Counted from the first letter of the stretch, positions 53,619-61,804 are shown. The stretch: 64,000 nucleotides of DNA from Novosphingobium sp. SG919 (GCF_012932495.1 NZ_JABCNG010000002.1:558001-622000), one strand, 5' to 3'. Numbers and translations are program-made. The notes: generated by a model from the letters alone, not told the origin.

Positions 53619-54704
53619 ATGACGCTCAAGTTCATCGGCTATATCGGCTTCAACAATACCTCGGAAATCCACGGCCCGGCGCGCCGCATCCTCGATCGCG
53701 CCTATGTGGAAGACGCGGCGCGAGCGCAGGAAGCTGGCGGCTTTGACCGGGTGTTGATCCCGTTCGGGTCGAACTCGCCCGAAAGCCAGATCGTCGCGGC
53801 CCATGCGGCGGCGCTGACCAAGCGGCTCGGCTTTCTCGTCGCACATCGTCCCGGCTTTACCCAGCCTACGCTGGCCGCGCGGCAGCTTGCCACGCTCGAT
53901 CAGCTTTCGGGCGGGCGCGTGGCGGTGCACATCATCACCGGCGGCGCAGACGAGGAAATGGCCCGTGACGGCGATGTCGGCTCGACCAAGGCCGAACGCT
54001 ATACCCGCACCGACGAATACCTCGACGTGCTGCGCCAGGAATGGAACGCGACCGTTCCGTTCGATCACAAGGGCCGCTTCTATGAAGTGCGCCAGGGGTT
54101 CAGCGCGGTAAAGCCGTCGAATCTGCCGGTGTTCTTCGGCGGTTCCTCGCCCGAGGCGATTGCCGTCGCCGGCCGCCACGCCGATGTCTATGCGCTTTGG
54201 GGCGAAACCCTGGCGCAAGTGGCCGATGCCGTGCGCCAGGTGCGCCATGCCGCGGCCGACCATGGGCGCAAGCCCGGCTTCTCGCTCTCGCTGCGCCCGG
54301 TCATCGCCGATACCGAAGAAGCGGCCTGGGCCAAGGCGCGCGATATCGAGGACCAGGTGCGGGCCGTGCGCGAAGCGGCTGGCCTGCCGGTCAGCGGCCA
54401 TCGCCCACCCAACGCAGGCTCGCTGCGCCTGCTCGAAACCGCCACGGGCAATCGCCGCGACGCACGCCTGTGGACCGGGGTGGCCGCGCTCACCGGCGCG
54501 CAGGGCAACAGCACCGGCCTGGTCGGCACGCCCGAGCAGGTGGCCGATGCCATGCTGGCCTATGCCGATCTCGGGATCGATCATTTCCTTATCCGCGGGT
54601 TCGATCCGCTTGGCGATGCTGTAGCCTATGGCGAGCATCTGATTCCGCTGGTTCATGCTAAATACGCCGCGCGCCAGGACCGCCCTGTCGCCCTGGCCGG
54701 TTGA
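53619..54704 (+). CDS. ssuD: SsuD-family flavin-dependent monooxygenase
   Basis: A 361-residue LLM monooxygenase that aligns along its length with SsuD from memory: VLIPFGSNSPESQIVAAHAA, RLGFLVAHRPGFTQPTLAAR, LDQLSGGRVAVHIITGG, DVYALWGETLAQVADAVRQV, LVGTPEQVADAMLAYADLGI. SsuD splits alkanesulfonates into sulfite and aldehyde with FMNH2 and O2. Two residues differ from E. coli SsuD as I recall it: Cys54 is Ser (GSNSPES), and His228 appears to be Pro (LRPVIAD). Substrate range may therefore differ (methanesulfonate or sulfone-type enzymes). A class II aldolase gene follows 13 bases later. Confidence 0.8.
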   Translation: MTLKFIGYIGFNNTSEIHGPARRILDRAYVEDAARAQEAGGFDRVLIPFGSNSPESQIVAAHAAALTKRLGFLVAHRPGFTQPTLAARQLATLDQLSGGRVAVHIITGGADEEMARDGDVGSTKAERYTRTDEYLDVLRQEWNATVPFDHKGRFYEVRQGFSAVKPSNLPVFFGGSSPEAIAVAGRHADVYALWGETLAQVADAVRQVRHAAADHGRKPGFSLSLRPVIADTEEAAWAKARDIEDQVRAVREAAGLPVSGHRPPNAGSLRLLETATGNRRDARLWTGVAALTGAQGNSTGLVGTPEQVADAMLAYADLGIDHFLIRGFDPLGDAVAYGEHLIPLVHAKYAARQDRPVALAG

Positions 54705-54717
54705 AGGAGCCTTTTCC

Positions 54718-55533
54718 ATGGCCACCGTTCTCGAACGTCCCGTTTCCGACCCGCAGGAACGCCCCGATGGCATCAGCGAGGCCGAATGGGCCACTCGCGT
54801 CGATCTCGCTGCGTTCTACCGCATTTCAGCGATCTACGATTACGACGATTTCCTCTATACCCACGTCACCGCGCGGGTGCCGGGGCCCGATGCCCATTTC
54901 CTGATCAACCCGTTCGGCCTGGCTTTTGACGAAATCACCGCGTCGAGCCTGGTCAAGGTGGATCTGGACGGCAACGTGATCGGCGGCGAGGGCGAATACG
55001 GCATCAACTATGCCGGCTACGTGATCCATTCCGCGATCCATGCCGCCCGCCACGATGCGCACTGGATCGCGCATTTCCACACCCGCGACGGGATGGGCGC
55101 CTCGGCGCACAAGGAAGGCCTGCTGCCCTTGTCGCAGCGCGCGCTCTATATCATCCCGCGCCTGGGCTACCACGATTACGAAGGCGTCGCGCTCAACCTG
55201 GATGAGCGGGAGCGGCTGGTGGCCGATCTGGGCGACAAGCAGTTCCTGCTGCTGCGCAACCACGGCACGCTGGCGCTGGGCCGCACGCCGGGCGAAGCCT
55301 GGGCCGCGATCTACCAGCTTGAAGAGGCGTGCTCGGCGCAAGTGGCGGCGCTCGCCGGCGGCCGCGACCATGTGCTGCTTGCCCCGGCCGAAGCGCAGGA
55401 AGAGGCGCTGCGCCAGATTGCCGAACAACCCGCCGCCGCCCGCGCCGCGCAAGGGCGCAAGCCGCACCACCAGCTGGCATGGGAAGCGGTGCTGCGCCGC
55501 GTGAACCGCGACTTGCCGGGGTATGATGTCTAA
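54718..55533 (+). CDS. Class II aldolase/adducin family protein
   Basis: A 271-residue class II aldolase/adducin-domain protein. ISEAEWATRVDLAAFYRISAIYDYDDFLYTHVTARVP and the metal-binding His residues in AHFHTRDG and LRNHGTLALG are typical. It could cleave or isomerise a sugar-like carbon skeleton freed from a sulfur compound. AAGGAGC precedes ATG 54718. It is the second gene after ssuD and ends at an imperfect REP-like hairpin. Confidence 0.83.
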   Translation: MATVLERPVSDPQERPDGISEAEWATRVDLAAFYRISAIYDYDDFLYTHVTARVPGPDAHFLINPFGLAFDEITASSLVKVDLDGNVIGGEGEYGINYAGYVIHSAIHAARHDAHWIAHFHTRDGMGASAHKEGLLPLSQRALYIIPRLGYHDYEGVALNLDERERLVADLGDKQFLLLRNHGTLALGRTPGEAWAAIYQLEEACSAQVAALAGGRDHVLLAPAEAQEEALRQIAEQPAAARAAQGRKPHHQLAWEAVLRRVNRDLPGYDV

Positions 55534-55553
55534 ATAGCGCGTTGCAGCCATGG

Positions 55554-55630
55554 GGCTTCGACAGGTTCAGCCCGAACGGAATTGAGAAAACTGTTCTTTC
55601 AATCCGTTCGCCCTGAGCCTGTTGAAGGCC
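55554..55630. repeat. Imperfect long inverted repeat (REP-like)
   Basis: GGCTTCGACAGGTTCAG on the left pairs with the right arm that ends CTGAGCCTGTTGAAGGCC, including CCGAACGG/CCGTTCG in the middle. Total stem is about 28 bp with mismatches; an inner ATTGA/TCAAT extends it. It separates convergent genes (aldolase and FAD protein) and may terminate both. Similar CTTCGACAGGCTCAG elements are common in sphingomonads, from memory. Confidence 0.65.
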
Positions 55631-55642
55631 CTGGCGCAATGT

Positions 55643-57022
55643 TCAGGCCGCCACCGCTTCCCGCACCGGGGTGAGATATTCTGCCAGGCGCTGCGCTTGC
55701 AGGCGGATATCGGGCACGGCCACCATTTCCCAATTGAGCCCCTTGGACAGCGCGCCCATCGCATGGATCGGCAGGGCCGAACGGCCAGCGCCATCGCGCA
55801 GCCGCCAGTGTCCGTCCACATCCAGCCCCAGCCGCAATGGGCAGGGCCGGGCAAGGCCGGCGGCGAGCAAGGTGCGCAGCAGCGGATCGCGGCTTTGCGT
55901 GGGATCACCCCCCGGCCCGGTGCACACCACCACATGATCGAGCGCGCGCGTCACGGTTTGCGCGTCGCGGCGGGTGCGCCATTGCGCCACCAGGCTGCCG
56001 TCGCTGCGGCGTTCCACCGCTTGCAGGTTGCCGGCGACGACGGTCAAACGGCCTTCGGTGCGCAAGGCGGCAATGCGCTGCGCGATCGCCGGGGCCATGC
56101 GGTGGCGGTGCACGTCCCACCAGGGGCGGGCGTGGCGCAGGAAGCGGGCCTGGGCCGTGGCATCGTGCGCCTGCCACAGCGCATGGGTGTGCGGGCGCAG
56201 TTCGTCGATCGCATGGCGCCAGCCCACGTCGCGGGCGCGCGCGCGAATCTGGTGCAGCAGCGCGCTGCCGCGGGCGGCCGGCATCGGCTGCGGCGTCACC
56301 GTGGGGCCGCTGGCGGCATGGGCGCGCGGCACCAGGCCGCGCCGCGACAGCGCCAGGATCGGCCCCTTGTGCCCGCGCGCCTGAAGGGACTGGATCACGT
56401 CGATCGCGGTCAGGCCGGTGCCCACCAGCAGCACGCGCGCATCGGGCGCAATCGCGTCGAGCGCGCCGGGCGCCCAGGGATCGGGCAGGACCAGCGGCGG
56501 TTCGAACCCGGCCAGCGCGCGGTGGCGCTGCGGCGGCAGGTTGCCCTGGGCGAGCACGACGGCGCGCGCATGCAGCGACGTGCCATTGTCCAGCGCCAGT
56601 CGCAGCGTGCCATCGGCCTGAGGCACCAGGCCTTGCGCGGCGGCGATGGCAATGGCGATGCGATCGGGCATCATGGCGCGCGCGGTGGCCAGCAGGCTGG
56701 CGAGATAGGCACCATAGCTGGCGCGCGTGGCAAAGTGATTGGCAGCGTCCGCTTCGGCCAGGCCCAGCCAGCGCAGGAAATGGCCCGGATCGTCGGGAAA
56801 GGCGCTCATGTTCCCGGCGCGCACATTGAGCAGGTGCTGTGGGCCGCAGGCGCCATAAGCAAGGCCATGGGCCAGGGCCTGAGGGTCGCGCTCCACGATG
56901 ACCACGCGGGCCCCGCGCCGCGCCAGGTGAATCGCCAGCAAGGTGCCGCTAAAGCCCCCGCCGATCACGGCGACGGGCAAGGTTTCGGGCGCCAAGTCAT
57001 GGAGTGCAAAGGAATTCGCCAT
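55643..57022 (-). CDS. FAD/NAD(P)-binding oxidoreductase
   Basis: A 459-residue flavoprotein with PVAVIGGGFSGTLLAIHLARRGA (FAD Rossmann), LNVRAGNMSAFPDDPGHFLRWL, and a second dinucleotide motif ARVLLVGTGLTAIDVIQSL. This is the FAD_binding_9/HCR-like type. The exact reaction is unknown. It is the last gene of the ssuC-ssuB-dioxygenase-rhodanese unit but has its own upstream inverted repeat, AACTCAAC-N7-GTTGAATT, one base before the start, so it may be controlled separately. Confidence 0.8.
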   Translation of the reverse strand: MANSFALHDLAPETLPVAVIGGGFSGTLLAIHLARRGARVVIVERDPQALAHGLAYGACGPQHLLNVRAGNMSAFPDDPGHFLRWLGLAEADAANHFATRASYGAYLASLLATARAMMPDRIAIAIAAAQGLVPQADGTLRLALDNGTSLHARAVVLAQGNLPPQRHRALAGFEPPLVLPDPWAPGALDAIAPDARVLLVGTGLTAIDVIQSLQARGHKGPILALSRRGLVPRAHAASGPTVTPQPMPAARGSALLHQIRARARDVGWRHAIDELRPHTHALWQAHDATAQARFLRHARPWWDVHRHRMAPAIAQRIAALRTEGRLTVVAGNLQAVERRSDGSLVAQWRTRRDAQTVTRALDHVVVCTGPGGDPTQSRDPLLRTLLAAGLARPCPLRLGLDVDGHWRLRDGAGRSALPIHAMGALSKGLNWEMVAVPDIRLQAQRLAEYLTPVREAVAA

Positions 57023-57045
57023 AACTCAACCTTTCAAGTTGAATT
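57023..57045 (-). promoter_or_regulatory. Inverted repeat next to the FAD oxidoreductase start
   Basis: AACTCAAC (57023-57030), seven bases, GTTGAATT (57038-57045): third copy of the repeat found twice at 50243-50355. It abuts the start codon at 57022, so it could cover the ribosome-binding region or be an operator. Confidence 0.45.
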
Positions 57046-57115
57046 TAGGCTGACAAGTTTTTCCTGTGGGGTCAATAGCCAATCTTTGAGGCGTGGCGTG
57101 CGGGCGCCGCGCCTC

Positions 57116-58375
57116 TCAGATCACGTAGAAACCATGCGTGCCATCGCGGCGCAGCTGTTCCACCAGGCCGAATTCCCAATCGAGATAGGCCTGCATGGCC
57201 GCTGCGGCATTGTCGGTGCCTTCATAGGGCCGCTTGTAACGACCTTCGGGCCCGCGCGGCGGCGGTGCGCCATCGCTGCCGGTTTCCAGTCCCACGCCTT
57301 GCGGCCAGTCGAGCACGGCCACGTCCCAGCCCAATTGCGCCAGCCACGATGCAGTCATGTCGGCGCGCGGGCCGAGATCGTCGGCCAGCACGATGCGCGC
57401 GCCGCGCACCGGGGCAAAATGGTCGGTTTCCTGAACCAGCTGGCCACCCTGAGCGTTGCGGAAACCGGGCAGATGCCCGGTGGCAAAGTCTTCGGGCAGG
57501 CGCACGTCATATTGGTAAAGCGTGCGCGCGGCGTCGCCGCGCAGATGGGCCAGTTCGTCCCAGGTGATGTGGCGCACACCGGCGCGATAGGACACGTCGC
57601 GTGCGCGGGCGCGCGCTTCGTCGGTCCAGTCATGGCCGGTCTCGGGCAGCGGCGCGCGGCGCTGTTGCCCGGTATCCAGCCCCTGGCCCGCCAGGGTCCA
57701 GCCGATCGTGCCGTTGCGCAGGGCATAGATCTTGTTGGGCAGGCCGGCATTGATCAGTGACTGGGTGCCGATGATCGAGCGGGTGCGCCCGGCGCAGTTG
57801 ACAATGATCGTGGTATCGGGATCGGGCGCCACGGCGCGGGCGCGCAAGACCAGCTCCGCGCCCGGCGTGCTGACCCCGCCCGGAATGCTCATCGTGGCAT
57901 ATTCTTCAAACCGCCGTGCATCGAGAATGGCGATGTCGGCCTTTTCCTCGATCAGCGCCGCTACGTCGGGCGCCGGCAACGACGGCGTGTGGCGGTAATG
58001 CTCGACCAGTTCGCCAAAGGCCTTGGAGTAGGAATTCACATCCTCGAACAGTTCGTATCCCTGATCGCGCCAACCCGAAAGGCCGCCCTCGAGCGCGGAA
58101 ACATCGCTGAAGCCCAGGCTTTCCAGGATTTCGATGGCAGGCTCGACCAGCCCTTCGCCATTGTCATAGACCACCACCGGCACAGCGGCGCGGGGCAGGC
58201 GCCAGCGCGCTTCCAGCGCCAGCCGGCGCAAGGGAATCTGCGCGGCGAACAGCGGGTGGCCGCGCGCGAAATCGGCCTCCTCGCGCAAATCGATCAGGGC
58301 CACTTCCTGGCGCGCGAGCAGCGCCTGGCGCAGGCCAAGCGGGCTGGTGGTGCGAACTTTGGTCAAAGTAGTCAT
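57116..58375 (-). CDS. Multi-domain rhodanese-like sulfurtransferase
   Basis: A 419-residue protein with three rhodanese-like domains (about 1-110, 125-235, 255-400). Only the middle one has the catalytic Cys (TIIVNCAGRTRSIIG). The first has VVYDNGEG and the third LADDLGPRAD at the active-site loop, so both lack Cys. It may move sulfane sulfur or cyanide-type acceptors; the Cys-free domains may be structural. ATG 58375 overlaps the dioxygenase stop (ATGA), and the operon links it to thiol oxidation. Confidence 0.87.
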   Translation of the reverse strand: MTTLTKVRTTSPLGLRQALLARQEVALIDLREEADFARGHPLFAAQIPLRRLALEARWRLPRAAVPVVVYDNGEGLVEPAIEILESLGFSDVSALEGGLSGWRDQGYELFEDVNSYSKAFGELVEHYRHTPSLPAPDVAALIEEKADIAILDARRFEEYATMSIPGGVSTPGAELVLRARAVAPDPDTTIIVNCAGRTRSIIGTQSLINAGLPNKIYALRNGTIGWTLAGQGLDTGQQRRAPLPETGHDWTDEARARARDVSYRAGVRHITWDELAHLRGDAARTLYQYDVRLPEDFATGHLPGFRNAQGGQLVQETDHFAPVRGARIVLADDLGPRADMTASWLAQLGWDVAVLDWPQGVGLETGSDGAPPPRGPEGRYKRPYEGTDNAAAAMQAYLDWEFGLVEQLRRDGTHGFYVI

Positions 58376-59007
58376 GGATTTTGCGAACGATCCCACAAGT
58401 TGGGCACCATCGAGCTGGCATAGCCCGAGACGAAGCGCTTGGCCGTGCCGTCGAGCGCATAAGTCGCGCGCTCGACCGCGCCGATGTTGGCGCCATAGAC
58501 ATGGATGGAAACCGATGGGCCGTCGGCGCGCGCGTTGCGCACGCGGTGGATGTCACCCACGCGAGGGCTCACCGCTTCCACTTCGCCTGCGCGCAGCAAC
58601 TGTGCCGGGCCATCGGCCTTGAGGCTCCCATCGCTCTGGCGAGCGAAGCGTTCGGATGTTTCCGCCCCGCGCAGCACACCCACCAGGCCCCACACGCGAT
58701 GATCGTGGATCGGGGTGCCCTGGCCCGGCGCCCAGACGAACGACACGACGCTGAAGCGCTCGCGGCTGTCGCAGTGGAGCAGGTATTGCTGATAGCGTTC
58801 GGGATGGGGAATGGCGAAGGCTGGGGGCAGCCAGTCGTCCTGCGCGATCAGGCGCGCGAGCAGCTTGGACCCGGTCTGCAAGATCTCGGTCTCGTCCCGC
58901 GTGGCGCTGACCAGTTCGGCCAGATTGGTGACGAAGCCGCGCAGGCGGGCAATGCCGGCGCGTGTTTCGGCAGGAACAAGCGCGGGAGGAACGGCAAGCG
59001 TGGCCAT
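58372..59007 (-). CDS. Cysteine dioxygenase-type thiol dioxygenase
   Basis: A 211-residue cupin enzyme. The Fe-binding HxH is in TPIHDHRVWGL and the third His in SIHVYG. ERYQQYLLHCDSRERFSVVSF and GDIHRVRNA fit bacterial cysteine or 3-mercaptopropionate dioxygenases. It oxidises a thiol to a sulfinate. It is four bases after ssuB and overlaps the rhodanese gene, so sulfur released in the cell is processed by the same transcript. Cysteine versus 3-mercaptopropionate cannot be decided by eye. Confidence 0.85.
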   Translation of the reverse strand: MATLAVPPALVPAETRAGIARLRGFVTNLAELVSATRDETEILQTGSKLLARLIAQDDWLPPAFAIPHPERYQQYLLHCDSRERFSVVSFVWAPGQGTPIHDHRVWGLVGVLRGAETSERFARQSDGSLKADGPAQLLRAGEVEAVSPRVGDIHRVRNARADGPSVSIHVYGANIGAVERATYALDGTAKRFVSGYASSMVPNLWDRSQNP

Positions 59008-59011
59008 GTAA

Positions 59012-59815
59012 TCAGGCTCCGGCAGCGGCGTGGGGGAAGGGTATCACATGATCGGGCAGGCCGGAATGCGCCGGCGTGCCGCCCAGGATACCCAGCAGCT
59101 TTTCCTTGAGTGGCAGGGTCAGTTCGGCGCGGGCCCCGCGCGCGATGGTGATCCGCTCTTGCGCGGCAATGCGCCCACCGTCGAGGACGAGGATGCGATC
59201 GGCCAAGGCCACCGCTTCGTCCACGTCGTGCGTGACCATCAGCACCGCGCAACCGTGGGCGCGCCACAGGGCCAGCACCAGTTCGTGCATGCGCAGCCGG
59301 GTCAGCGCATCGAGCGCGGCAAAGGGTTCGTCGAGCAGCAGCAGTTGCGGTTCGCGCACCAGGGCGCGGGCCAGCGCCACGCGCTGCGCTTCGCCACCCG
59401 AAAGCGTGAGCGGCCAGGCATCGAGGCGATGGCCCAGGCCCACTTCCTTGAGCGCGTGCTGCGCACGGGCGCGAATGTCGGCGCCCTTGAGCCCCAGCGC
59501 CACGTTGCGCCAGACTTTCTTCCACGGCAGCAGGCGGGCATCCTGGAATACCACGGCGCGCGCGGTGGGTACGGTCACGTCCTGGCCATCGGCGCTGTCG
59601 AGCCCGGCCAGCGTGCGCAGCAGCGTGGTCTTGCCTGAACCCGAGCGGCCGAGCAGGGCGACGAATTCACCCGGCTGGATGGCCAGGTCCAACCCATCGA
59701 TCACCGTCACATCGCCAAAGCGGCGGGTAAAGCGGTTGAGGCGCACGATCGGATCGGCAGCGGGGCTGGCCGGCGCGGCAGGCGTATCGGCAAGGAACTG
59801 GAGGCGGGCGTCCAT
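59012..59815 (-). CDS. ssuB: ABC transporter ATPase (SsuB type)
   Basis: A 267-residue ABC ATPase. Walker A is GRSGSGKTT, Q-loop VVFQDARLLPW, signature LSGGEAQR, Walker B LLLLDEPF, H-loop VTHD. QDARLLPWKKVWRNVALGL is close to SsuB. ATG 59815 overlaps no neighbour; ssuC ends 30 bases upstream. With ssuC it is the only ABC core in the island and may serve three substrate-binding proteins. Confidence 0.92.
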   Translation of the reverse strand: MDARLQFLADTPAAPASPAADPIVRLNRFTRRFGDVTVIDGLDLAIQPGEFVALLGRSGSGKTTLLRTLAGLDSADGQDVTVPTARAVVFQDARLLPWKKVWRNVALGLKGADIRARAQHALKEVGLGHRLDAWPLTLSGGEAQRVALARALVREPQLLLLDEPFAALDALTRLRMHELVLALWRAHGCAVLMVTHDVDEAVALADRILVLDGGRIAAQERITIARGARAELTLPLKEKLLGILGGTPAHSGLPDHVIPFPHAAAGA

Positions 59816-59844
59816 GGGGCTCACTCCTTGAGGCAATGCGGCGC

Positions 59845-60621
59845 TCAGGCCTTGATGAGGGAAGGGCGCCAGACAAGGGCGCGGCGCTCGATCGTGCGGA
59901 CCAGCGCGTCGGCACCCAGGCCAAGCACGGCATAGACCATCAGGCACACCACGATGATATCGGTGCGCATGAAATCGCGCGCGTTGTTGATGAGATAGCC
60001 AAGCCCGGCCGACGCGTTGATCTGTTCGGCCACGACGAGCACGAGGATGGCAATCGAGAGCGAATAGCGCAGCCCGGTCAGCAGCGCGGGCAGGGCGCCG
60101 GGCAGGATGACGTGCCAGATCAGCTCTGCCTGCGACAGGCCGAAGCTGCGTGCGCCTTCCAGCAGGCGCACATCCACCCCGCGAATGCCGCTATAGAGGT
60201 TGAGGTAGACCGGGAACATCGACGCGAAGGCGATCAGCGCCACCTTGGGGGTTTCGCCGATGCCGAACCACACGATGAACAGCGGGGTCAGCGCCAGCGT
60301 GGGAATGGTGCGCTTGATCTGCATGATCGGATCGACTGCGGCTTCGCCCTGGCGTGACAGCCCGGCCACCAGCGCCAGCACCACGCCGGCGGCCACGCCG
60401 ATCGACAGCCCCAGGCCCACGCGCCAGAAGGACACCAGCAGGTTCTGTGGCAGTTCGCCCGACACCAGCATCGTCCACAAGGTAGCGACCACCGCCGAAG
60501 GCGCGGCCAGCGTGCGTTCGGGGATCAAGCCACTGCGCGAGGCGAGTTCCCACACGACAAGCAGCACCAGCGGCGAGGACCAGCGCGAGCGGGCAAGGCG
60601 GGCAAGGATACGGGTGGACAT
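59845..60621 (-). CDS. ssuC: ABC transporter permease (SsuC type)
   Basis: A 258-residue permease with about six membrane segments. QIKRTIPTLALTPLFIVWFGIGETPKVALI and the EAA-like loop EGARSFGLSQAELIWHVILPGALPALLTGLR are SsuC-like. ATG 60621 is preferred; the frame is open further upstream without a good start. It heads the operon ssuC-ssuB-dioxygenase-rhodanese. Site F lies about 60-110 bases upstream. Confidence 0.9.
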   Translation of the reverse strand: MSTRILARLARSRWSSPLVLLVVWELASRSGLIPERTLAAPSAVVATLWTMLVSGELPQNLLVSFWRVGLGLSIGVAAGVVLALVAGLSRQGEAAVDPIMQIKRTIPTLALTPLFIVWFGIGETPKVALIAFASMFPVYLNLYSGIRGVDVRLLEGARSFGLSQAELIWHVILPGALPALLTGLRYSLSIAILVLVVAEQINASAGLGYLINNARDFMRTDIIVVCLMVYAVLGLGADALVRTIERRALVWRPSLIKA

Positions 60622-60681
60622 GAAAGGCAAACCTGCATGACGTGACACGGGGCAAGACGTGGCAGCAGCAGACCGTGCATT

Positions 60682-60732
60682 GTCTATGCAATCAATTGAG
60701 TTTTGTTCGCCACCCATAAGCACGGCTCATAG
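60682..60732 (-). promoter_or_regulatory. Candidate sulfur-island operator, site F
   Basis: On the minus strand CTATGAGCCGTGCTTATGGG (60732 down to 60713) matches site A over GCT(C/T)ATGGGTGGCGA. AACTCAATTGATTGCATAG (down to about 60683) matches the second element of sites C and E. It lies between ssuC and the LysR gene. Confidence 0.5.
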
Positions 60733-60780
60733 ATGGCTACCAAGTCCCCGATTCCTGAGGCAGGGCGCGCAAACAAACAC

Positions 60781-60808
60781 TTGCTTTAGCATTTTAAATG
60801 TCTACTAT
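60781..60808 (+). promoter_or_regulatory. Predicted sigma-70-type promoter of the LysR gene
   Basis: TTGCTT (60781-60786), 16 bases, TACTAT (60803-60808). The AT-rich stretch 60780-60832 stands out from its GC-rich surroundings. The start of the LysR gene is 155 bases further on, so a long leader is implied. Confidence 0.4.
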
Positions 60809-60906
60809 TTTGATAGATAAATTCGGGAGCGGTAGCAGACCGACACGAAGCGCATTCCAACGGCCGGCGGACATCCGCACCCGAACGCGCCAGCCTGCCT
60901 CTTTGT

Positions 60907-60930
60907 GGCCCGGCGCGGTTTCGCCGGGCC
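60907..60930 (+). other. Perfect 9-bp hairpin in the LysR leader
   Basis: GGCCCGGCG (60907-60915), loop CGGTTT, CGCCGGGCC (60922-60930). It is 33 bases before the LysR start and could affect mRNA translation or stability. No T-run follows, so it is not an ordinary terminator. Confidence 0.5.
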
Positions 60931-60963
60931 AATCCTTTGTAACCCGTTGTTGATGGTGCCTTC

Positions 60964-61797
60964 ATGCCGGTCAATCTGCCTACCAACCTGCTTCGCAGCT
61001 TTGTCGCCATCGTGGACACCGGTTCGATGCTCAACGCTTCGGAAAAGGTGTTCGTCACGCAATCGGCGCTCAGCCTGCAGATCAAGCGCCTGGAAGAACT
61101 GCTGCAACAGACGCTGTTCCACCGCGACGGGCGCCGGCTGACGCTGACCCCGGCCGGCGAGCTGATGCTCGATTATGCGCGCAAGGTGCTCACCTTGCAC
61201 GACGAGGCCGTTGCCGCGGTCAGTGCCGGCCATTTCAATGGCCCCGCGCGCATCGGCATGGTCCAGGATTTTGCCGAAATGCTGCTGTCGGGCCTGCTTG
61301 CCCAGTTTGCCGAATTGCATCCCGAAGCGCAGATCTATTCGCGGATCGCCGGCACGGCCGAACTGCTGGGCCAGTTGGAGCGGCGCCAGCTCGACATCGT
61401 GCTGGGCTATGGCCTGCCCAATGACGAAAGCGCCGTGTCCACGGCCGATATGGCCTGGTTCGGCGAAGCGGGCCTGGCGGGGCGGCCGGTCATTCCGCTG
61501 GCCGTGCTCGAACAGCCATGCCGCTTTCGCGAGGCCGCGATCCGCGCGCTCGAAGATGCCGGCCGGGTCTTTCGCATTACCGTCGAAACACCCAACCTCA
61601 CCACGTTGCGCGCCGCTGTGCAGGCGGGCCTGGGCCTGACGGTGCGCACGCCGCTGTTCCTGCCCGATGCCCTGCTCGAAGCGGGCACCTTGCCGGCGCT
61701 GCCGCGCGTATCGTGCATCCTCCAGACCGCCAGCGTGCTCGATGGCGCGACGGCCCGGCTTGCCGAGCTGGCACGGCAGACCGTCGCCGCGCTCTGA
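60964..61797 (+). CDS. LysR-family regulator, candidate sulfur-island controller
   Basis: A 277-residue LysR-type regulator. The winged HTH (about 1-65) is NLLRSFVAIVDTGSMLNASEKVFVTQSALSLQIKRLEELL in character, with TLTPAGELMLDYARKVL after it. The effector domain follows (about 90-270). It is slightly shorter than most family members. It is divergent from ssuC with site F between them. Several LysR-like T-N11-A boxes in the island make it the prime candidate regulator, comparable to CysB/SsuR logic; effector unknown. Confidence 0.88.
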   Translation: MPVNLPTNLLRSFVAIVDTGSMLNASEKVFVTQSALSLQIKRLEELLQQTLFHRDGRRLTLTPAGELMLDYARKVLTLHDEAVAAVSAGHFNGPARIGMVQDFAEMLLSGLLAQFAELHPEAQIYSRIAGTAELLGQLERRQLDIVLGYGLPNDESAVSTADMAWFGEAGLAGRPVIPLAVLEQPCRFREAAIRALEDAGRVFRITVETPNLTTLRAAVQAGLGLTVRTPLFLPDALLEAGTLPALPRVSCILQTASVLDGATARLAELARQTVAAL

Positions 61798-61804
61798 GAG
61801 CCTG

